Shown here piece by piece: positions 56,563 to 64,000 of a DNA stretch of 64,000 bases (position 1 is the stretch's first letter; every line of letters begins with the position of its first letter). Source of the stretch: Chloranthus sessilifolius. Taxonomy: Eukaryota; Streptophyta; Magnoliopsida; Chloranthales; Chloranthaceae. The position numbers and the translations under genes are program-made. The DNA lies in assembly GCA_021018995.1 (NCBI GenBank), contig CM037590.1:68605597-68669596 (forward strand), written 5' to 3'. Under the pieces are notes generated by a model. That model was given only the letters and a program-made list of their open reading frames with translations, was not told the origin of the DNA and did not search any database.

Positions 56563-57557
56563 GGGACAACAGAAAGCAATCACGTCAGAGCAGATCTCTG
56601 ATAAAGAGCCATGATATTCTATGCCACAAACAGGAGGTAAGCATGCTCACCCTTCCCCTTTCTTTTCATATATTTTCATAAATAAGAGATACACATGCCT
56701 AAACGAAAAGAGAGATCCCTTTTAAGTTGAAAATGCAAAAAAAATCTTTCCTTCAAAAAAAAATGACAAAAATAAATAAAATTTCCCCTTCCTGTATTCT
56801 AAAATAAAGTAAGTTAAAATCATTTATGTTTTTAAAGAAATAATAAAAAAGGGGGCCCTTTTCTCTTACAAAAGCAAAAAAAAAATCTTTACTTTGCTTA
56901 CAAAAATCGTAAAAAAATAAAATCCTTGCTTTATTAAAAACAAAAACAAGAAAAACCCTTTACTTTGCAAAAAAAATAATCATCATAATTTTTTTTTCTT
57001 TGCTTTATTCTAATAAAAATAAAACAAAAAAAGAGAGAAGTCTTGTTTTAGGTCTTTCTTTCAAAAACAAAAAAAACAGAGAAAAAGTCCTTATGTTTAA
57101 AAAAAAAAAAAAAAAGAGAGAGAGAGCCTTTTCCTTAGTCGGTTCTTAAAAATATATATGCAAAAAAAAATCATCATCACTCTCCTTAACTTTCAAAGAA
57201 TAAAAAGCAAAAATCATTTCTTTTTCAAAAAAAAATCTTTTTCCCCTAAATTAGTATTCACAAAAAAATAAAATAAAATAATAATAACCCTAAGTCCATT
57301 GCTTTAAATGCAAAATAAAAACAAAAAAAAACAAAAAACACAAACAAAAAGCAACAAAAAAAAATCATTCCATATATACATTAGGCACCAATAAATCCAT
57401 GAAATAACAAAATAGGGCATTATTCATACAGAATCATCCACACAGCATCAATAAATATACATACCATAAAAAATAAACCATTACTCATCAAAGAATACAA
57501 GATCATGATCATATCTACAAGAAAAAAGAAAAATCAAAGAAAATGAGTTTTAATGGT
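56563..57557 (-). other. A- and T-rich stretch, probable first intron of antisense gene 2
   Basis: Nearly 1 kb of short poly-A and poly-T blocks with no open frame. On the minus strand a donor (CTAAAGGTAACC, about 57558) and an acceptor (TTGTCCCAG, about 56564) bracket it, which fits a T-rich plant intron. Low-complexity expansion is an alternative. Confidence 0.45.
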
Positions 57558-57769
57558 TACCTTTAGAGAGAAAAGGGATCTTTGGTCTAGCGTGAGCTCG
57601 CGATTGATCCACAAGTGAAAGCAATGGCAATGGGGCATGCGTAGAGGCAATGTAAAGGAACCCTAGGAGGAGGGCGGTTTTCGGTTTTAAAGAAGAAGAG
57701 AGGGGGGAAAGAATTTGAAATGATGCCCCACAGCCCGAGTTCGGGCTGTTTGAACTGCCCAGCCAAACC

Positions 57770-57884
57770 TGGAGCAACTAATAGTTGCGCCAGGCAAAAA
57801 TTTGCCTTCCTTCTGCTTGGCGCAACTATTAGTTGCGCCAGGCTATCTTCGAACTGTAGTGGCTCAAGCAACTAATAGGCGCCA
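57770..57884. repeat. Palindrome array 3 (two good copies and one decayed, 48-bp pitch)
   Basis: Copies start at 57770, 57818 (perfect) and about 57860-57866 (decayed). The 25-base spacer differs from those of arrays 1 and 2. The array lies 210-330 bases upstream of the probable first donor of antisense gene 2 on the minus strand. Confidence 0.85.
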
Positions 57885-59530
57885 GCACTTGTTGGGTTCA
57901 ATGCAGGCGAGGATGGGAAAACTGGTTATCCCACCTTTTATTGTTTGATCTGTCACTCCCGGCAAATGCATGCGCTCCCGGGGCGGCATTTCGGTCATCC
58001 TTCGACTTGCCAAGAAAGCCATGCTAAAATAAAGACAGACTGAGGTCGATAAGCACCACGGTCCTACACAAAAATGAAAAATCCCCATAGAGAAGGCAGA
58101 AGTATTCACAAAAAAAAATTCACATAATAGCTTGAAAATTCCAAAAAATTCACATAGAATAATAGCTTCAAAATTCCAAAAAAATCACATGAAATGATAG
58201 TTGAAAAATTTAAAAAAAATCGCATAAACTGATAAAAAAATTAAAAACAGATTTGCAATCCCCACTGTGACGCACATGCGTGTTCGATGCGGTAAAATGT
58301 CAATATTTTATAGACAATGCAGCTGTGCAAAATTAATGTCCTAGGTCAAAGATTCGCCTTGGATCCATGGATCCTACTTCAAAGTAGGAGCAACGGTGTC
58401 AGTCCCGGTCAAACAGTCAATGTTTCGATCGAGTCGACTCCACCGCTAAATCTTTGCGATGAGCGCTTTGTTTTATATTCGTGTGAACTTAAGTGTCTTA
58501 AGCTTCAGATTCTCCATTGGAAAAGGTCAATCGTCGATGGAGACCAACCTGCTGAGGACGAGATTACATATCAATCAAACCATGTGCAACCATGCATTCA
58601 GAAGGGTTCATTTCCCTTTTATTTGTTGCAGGCTTAAAACCTGTATGGATAGCGGTATCCCTATAAAGTGTATGCCATGCGTCTGGGTATCCCTATAAAC
58701 CATGGGCGAACCCATCGGGGCTTCCATCTCCTTTGTTGCTTATTGCCCCTGATGGGTGCCTGATTATGCATAGTTAATTGATGATTATGATCATTGTCAA
58801 CAGAGACCAGGATTGGATGCCCCCTTTTGGGAGGTGCCCAATGTTTGGCTGGATTTGTTCATGGAAGTCGAAACTGGATACTCTAGGTCATGTGGATATG
58901 AGGCATGCTTTCAGAAAAATGGCACGTACTCCCAAAAAGCGTTGTGACATATTCACTTCACTTGGGTGGTCATGCTAAATAAACTTTGGGATCGATGGGT
59001 TCGCCCAAAGATCTCGAACCCTGCTTTCAGCAGGGGCACCCGCGAGTATTCCAATAAGGGCATCAAATGCCTTGTAGGAATGGATGCAAACTACGGAGCC
59101 TTGCGTATGTTTACTTCGCGCCTATCTTTGAATGTGGGTCGATCACCCCTCTTACTTACGAAGCTGTTGCATTCAGAATGAATCTCGAACATCAATCACC
59201 TTCAAATCATCTCGAGAAGCGGACGTTTTTCCTTACTAATGGGCTTTTACAACTCGAGAGGTGAACATTTTTCCCAGCTAGTGGGCTTTCGCAACTCATT
59301 CCACCTCGGTTATGCCCAGTAATGTTGTTAAGCACTTGGGAACCTATTACCTCGAGGAATGAATGATTCGCCTGGCACCCCAGGATTTTCATTTTCTCAC
59401 TGTATTACTCACTTGATGTTTAAAGTTTATTCTGAATACAGTAAACTCGTCAGTAATGCCTTGGGTCTCTTCGAATGTCTCTTTTCTTTGGCATACGATC
59501 ACTATTGATTGGATACCAAAGAGGGGCATC
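57885..59530. other. 3' noncoding region of the giant element with purine tract
   Basis: No convincing gene; short frames at 58317-58637 and 58778-59181 lack any motif. Three AAAATTC-CACAT(A/G) words recur at 58110-58230. The last bases before the 3' LTR, CAAAGAGGGGCATC (59517-59530), are a plausible polypurine tract. Confidence 0.55.
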
Positions 59531-60999
59531 TGTAGACACCCAAGTTTGGCCCAAGGCCGGATCGAAATACCTTTCGAGAGAGGCGTATTTTCGAGCTTTT
59601 GATGGCATGTTTGGAACCCTTAGGAATCACCCTAGATCCCTTAGGAACCTATCCCAGACCTTTATAAACTGGTCCCAACCCTTAGAACCCATTCCAAACC
59701 CTAAACCTAACCTTCCCAAGCAATGGATAAAGAATGGTGCACCGAGACTAGTTGAGATCTTCTACTAATATCAAATCTCATACCATTGAAAAGTAGAGAT
59801 CGTCAGCTTTCCAACGGTCTAAGAATTGCCCCAATCGGAGGTATACGTCAAAAGATATGGCAAACCGATCCTGAAGGGCATGAATGTAAAGTCATGTGGG
59901 CCCCATCCTCGCGAGCTGACTTCCAAGAATTGTACATACTATTTTACTGTACATTTGCCTGGCGCAACTAATAGTTGTGCCAAGCATATGAACAGTAACC
60001 GTTGGAATTTACCCAAAAAATCGTGACTGGGGTTTGACTGGTTGACCTTCTCGACCTTTGGGATGTGTTTTGCTAGTTATGTTGCATCCTTTTGAAGCCT
60101 ATTTGCACCCCTTTAAGTGGCTTAAGGCCTCACCCCATCATCCACCATTGGAGGACCTTCTCATACATTTCAAGGCTCCAAAAACCCTAGGAAACCTTAG
60201 ATGTTAGATTACCTAATTCTTAACCATGTTTAGCATCTAAACACCCTCCTAAGCTACTCATTTCCTATAAATAGAGCCCCCCTCCCCTTGGTTTAAGGGT
60301 TGAGAATTTCTACCTAAGAGAGAAAGAGCTTAAAGTGAGAAGATCTTTCTCCCTTTGGTGCACACCTCCCATACAAATTCTAGAAATTCAAAACCTCCTT
60401 CCAAGCTTTACACTTCATCCAAAATCTCTAGGTTAGGTGTGTGTGATCCCCTAGCCTCCCTTCCCTACCTCTTAGCTTCAAGCCTTAGGAGTTAGAAACC
60501 CATTTTCCACCATACAAAGCCTTCAAGAGCTCATCAAAGCAAGCCATGCAAGGCTCCTCTACGGTGCTATAAGGCCTGAGGGCTCCGGCTCTCCCCTTTC
60601 TTCTCCTATCTCTTTTTGGCATTCCCTACCCTTTCATTTGGGCCGTTACGCCGTCGAATTTTCGGTAGGAACGGAGGGGCACAAATAGGATTGGAGGCCC
60701 ATTTGGGTAAGAGGGAACCATTTCCTTTTCTTTTACATCATTTTATTTTGGGCCATAAGTAGAGACCGCGTTAAACGGGTTGATCGAGTGCCTAACACCT
60801 TCCCGATCGATAACCGAAGCCCCTACCCAAGAGCCTTTGGTGTGGACCAGATTCAGAGTCATATTTTTAGCACTTCGGTGCTCATAAAAATGAACTAGGT
60901 ATCCCGGGACACCGAAAGCTCTGGTTGGCGACTCTATATTTTTTTTCATTAGAGAGCGCATCGTCGTGACGGGATCGACCCGATTCCCACGGTTGCACA
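59531..60999 (+). repeat. 3' LTR of the giant Tat element
   Basis: 1469 bases, TGTAGACACCC to GGTTGCACA, followed by ACGAC. It contains one palindrome copy at 59960-59982 (one base off perfect), about 280 bases before the TATA box at 60266-60273. The 5' LTR keeps only a remnant of the palindrome near 29289. Confidence 0.93.
60266..60273 (+). promoter_or_regulatory. TATA box of 3' LTR
   Basis: TATAAATA in CCTATAAATAGAG, the counterpart of 29579-29586. Confidence 0.65.
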
Positions 61000-61004
61000 A
61001 CGAC

Positions 61005-61780
61005 ACACATAATGAAACCAGGGGCCACATTTCCCAAAAATTAACTTGTGAATCACACATAATGATATCACTTGGCAGTCGGGGTCGGGTAATTTATACT
61101 TAAGGGTATTAGGTGTGGCCAAGTGCCATGATCGGTATTTAGGTCAATTTCATTTCTACCAAATGGTCAAGATAAAGTGACAAATTATTTATAATAGCTC
61201 ACTAATTAGTGAAAATACATTTGATCACTCACTGATTTGGCCATAGATATTAACTTTGTTCCTCCTAGGCACTTGGGTCGAGTACCTAAAACTAGTTAGA
61301 TAAAAAATGGTAATTTTATTAAGCCACGTAGCCGACTTGCAAGCGCACCTACAAAGCCCAAGACCACAATTACAACCAGAGACTGCTTTGTATATTTGTG
61401 TCCATCCCTTTTTAAAATAAGGAACTCCCCTCCATGTGTCTTTCATCAAATGGTTAACAGATGTATTCTAAGCCAGGTCATTCATCACTGCAATTGACCA
61501 GACAAAAATAGAAAAATATAAACGGCAACGGTTAGATATCATACTTGAATTCCACTACTAGAGATAAAAATAAATTGAATGCATCAAAATATAATGCAAC
61601 ATGATTGAAAATGAATTTAAATCTCTATATCTAGTGGAAGCTTTTTAAAGAAAAATTATTCACTAATTACCTATTATTTTTTTTTCAACTTGAAGAATGA
61701 CATACGGGCCCAATATTAAGGGCCCATTTGGACTACAAATTTTAATGTGGATTAAGACATTTTCTAATAGGGCTCATGGA
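61005..61780. repeat. Copy C, right of the giant element
   Basis: 61018-61150 matches 8985-9130, and 61310-61510 matches 10220-10470 (AAGCCACGTAGCCGACTTGC). This shows that the locus into which the giant element jumped is a third paralogue of the B region. No gene. Confidence 0.7.
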
Positions 61781-61925
61781 ACCTTACGTTAGTTTTAGCA
61801 TTTATTTTTAATGTGTTGACTACTTCGAAATGCATGATAGAAATGTTTTTTTCGTCCCAATCTTCAACATGATAGATCTTTAGATCATGGTCTTTAAAAT
61901 TACATGACACAGTTAATGAAACCAC
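61780..61925. mobile_element. Foldback MITE, ATGATCTAAAG family, copy 5 (inverted, partial)
   Basis: It contains ATCTTTAGATCATGGTCTTT and AAAATTACATGACACA, the right-arm words of the family. The left arm is weak. A further trace is at about 63545-63575. Confidence 0.45.
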
Positions 61926-63139
61926 ATAACACGCGCCCAAAAATTGACATGTCAACCATATTTGGAAATCTTTGGAAACAAACTACTTGATTATAGTTTT
62001 TCTTTTAATTTTTTTTCCTTTTTATTTATCAATAGTTTTTCTTAATAAATTACTGCACATAATAACATGCATGATAGTGTTTGTATTTGGCTACATTGTT
62101 TACTATGAGGAAGGCATTTTTTCTATAGATAATGAGGTGTCATCCACATAATAGATGGGACGCTCACTCATGCACTTCCTAGCCACTATTATACGTTCTT
62201 GGCCAATTCATGACAAGTGGATAGACAACATGTGAACCTCACTTGTCCCATACAATAGTACCATCCAGTCGAAGCACTTCAATATGGACTATATAATTAG
62301 ATCCGACGATGGTTTATACGAAAGATTCCGGATTGAATGGTTAGAATATTTTGATGGACACCAATTTTATTAACAACATGATTTCATTTTCAATATGTAT
62401 ATGAATATCTTACCTTATTAAAGGGCGCATTGGTTGAAACAAAAGTAGTTTTAGTTTTATAGAGTGAAAAGGTTGTGTTAGATCTGAGTGGCTAGCTATT
62501 TCCTAGGAATTTTAAGTAGAAGAAACTAAAAATAAAGAGGATAATCAGTTTATTTGGGTCTTTGTAAATAAACTACACCAAAATTCAAGTATGCAAAAGC
62601 TCAATAAAAGCAGCTTTCAAATTCGTGAGTTATAAGAAGAATACATCCGCATAGTTGATGCCATCGAGAGGAAATATGATCCACATTGGCCAAGTGGTCT
62701 CTCCAACAAAATTGTTGATTGGTCAATATCTTAAATATGAAGACAGAACAATTTTATCAACAATGCATTAGTCAAGTGAATGTTTCCCATTGAGGATTGA
62801 AGAATCTAACGCCCTGCCAAGGTCTAGGAGATTTATTCTTGAAGATGAATTTGAAGACTATCATTGAAGTGAGTTTTCTTTTTCTTTTCTTCCCTTTTTT
62901 CAAATAATTTTTAGTGATGCCAATTCTTTTTTCCTTTTATTTAATGATAACAAGAAAGGATGTAGTTAGAAAAGGGTACACAAGACGAAGTTTACTCGTA
63001 GGCCTGATAGAAAATATCTTGAATAATTAGGAGATGTTGATTTTCGAAGTTATAGTTACCTCTTTGTTATGTTGCTGGGCTTTGCATATTATATCCACAC
63101 AATTTTTTATATTACATATTATAAATATATAGAAATGGG
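61926..63139. other. AT-rich stretch, nothing supported
   Basis: I see no coding frame, RNA gene or clear repeat with ends in this stretch on either strand. It has no evident counterpart in copies A or B. Confidence 0.5.
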
Positions 63140-64000
63140 AAAATGGAATTGAGGGTAGGGCGCCAGCGTTGCACGTAATCACGAGTTGCATCACATTCTC
63201 TGAGGGTTCACCAATCCCTAGGTTTTAGCAAAATAAAAGAATTACTTTCTTCCTTTTATTTCACAAGGCAAAGATTTGAGATTTTCTCATTTCCATCCCA
63301 AAACTTCACCATCAAGAAGTTTCACCATTGACAAAAAAATCAAGGGTGTTTGCACTTGCGTTCGGATATATAGCCCCAAATCTTGGGGTAAAAGGTTGGG
63401 AAGAAAAAAGACCATCACCTAGTTTAGAGCAGTCAAACGTCATCTAAGAGTATCTTTATGCTGGATTTACATGGTAGCCGTTAATTTTATATCATGTTTG
63501 AAATGCTTTGAATTTGATGGTGGAGATCATTTTTTGTCTCAATCTTTTACATTAAAGATCTTTAGATCATGGATAACAAACCTATAAAAAAGCGACCCGT
63601 TTAACAAGTCACTATGCGTACCTTATACTAACACTTGTAGTGCTTCTAAGTATTTTGAACTCCTTTTTCAGCCAATTCAACCTCTCAAATTCTGAATTCA
63701 CTGATTTTATAGTCCCTAAAAATGTAATTATCAGGTTCAATAGGATTGATAGGGTAAAAGGCTCTTCCACCACAGGGTAATATCATCATGCCAGTGATGA
63801 CCTTCATTAATAGATTAAAAAACAACTAAATAAAGGATTATATTATTAGTAGCTCTATTTGCACCCACCAAAACTCTAAATTATATAAAACTTGTTTCAA
63901 GCCTTTAAGTTTGTAAAATATGTCATGATATTTTTCACAAATCCAAAACTACTACAATTTTAGGGCTTTTAATTTCTCTATGGAATCTAATATCTCAACA
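63140..64000. repeat. Copy C counterpart of 2610-2918, with the empty MITE site
   Basis: Words such as AATCACGAGTTGCA, TTTCACAAGGCAAAGAT, GTTTGCACTTGCGTTCG and CATGATATTTTTCA follow the order of 2617-2910 and 15890-16170, with extra sequence between. At 63967-63978 the text TTTTAATTTCTC joins what lies left of 16173 and right of 27623, with a single TTA. The Harbinger-like MITE never inserted here. Confidence 0.72.

Larger units (their letters stand above)
28800..60999 (+). mobile_element. Giant Tat-lineage Ty3/gypsy LTR retrotransposon, with nested guests
   Basis: LTRs of 1513 and 1469 bases begin TGTAGACACCC and end GGTTGCACA. The element is flanked by an exact 5-bp duplication ACGAC (28795-28799, 61000-61004). 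Without the Athila-like guest (33790-41330) and the small LTR guest (51906-54212) it is about 22.3 kb. Order: 5' LTR, primer site, long leader, gag, protease, RT-RNase H, second (archaeal-type) RNase H, integrase, an 11-kb 3' region with two antisense genes, purine tract, 3' LTR. The extra RNase H, the lack of a chromodomain and the DNGSTLNICP protease fit Tat/Ogre elements. It looks broken, with something like a dozen interruptions. The first 101 LTR bases differ at 6 places, so it is probably a few million years old or more. Confidence 0.93.

Noticed and set aside
58317-59181. Frames in the giant's 3' region (58317-58637, 58778-59181)
   Set aside because: No domain is seen and codon use looks random; treated as noncoding.

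Overview
This is nuclear DNA from a flowering plant. The evidence is an L1-type LINE with a DUF4283 ORF1, Ty3/gypsy elements of the Tat and Athila lineages, plant mobile domain (PMD) sequences, a tRNA-derived SINE and many MITEs. The species cannot be read from the sequence. I see no intact host gene. The window is a nest of mobile elements laid over a locally duplicated, AT-rich, gene-poor stretch.

Layout. Copy A of a segmental duplication fills 1-5862: AT-rich repeats, a LINE 3' remnant, the left end of a Harbinger-like MITE, and a partial L1 LINE. Copy B runs from about 6817 to 27623. It holds the same series plus insertions that copy A lacks: three solo LTRs (12209-15601, 18945-21929, 22076-24435), a SINE (24622-24826) and a hAT-like MITE (17508-17723; a second copy of that MITE lies at 7985-8152). 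Copy A therefore gives the empty site for most of these, and target-site duplications can be read base by base. In B the LINE is complete end to end (16280-27402, about 5.5 kb without its guests) and sits inside a Harbinger-like MITE (16176-27620). A third, less invaded copy C (about 27624-28799, then 61005-64000) keeps the empty TTA site of that MITE.

A giant Tat-lineage Ty3/gypsy element fills 28800-60999. It has 1.5-kb LTRs, a 5-bp target duplication (ACGAC) and about 22.3 kb of its own sequence. It carries gag (with an eight-residue tandem repeat), protease, RT, two RNase H domains and integrase in the sense direction. In its 3' half it carries two antisense genes related to plant mobile domain proteins, one of them with introns. 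It hosts a younger Athila-like gag-protease element (33790-41330) and a short GC-rich LTR element (51906-54212). All of these are broken fossils.

The most unusual signal is a 23-bp palindrome (arms TGGCGCAACTA / TAGTTGCGCCA) in phased arrays with 47-48 bp pitch. The arrays lie in front of the sense gag and in front of each antisense gene, with a single copy in the LTR upstream of the TATA box. The spacers between palindromes are unlike each other. A second unusual signal is a RanBP2-type zinc finger at the N-terminus of the LINE ORF1, about 50 bp inside the LINE's 5' end.
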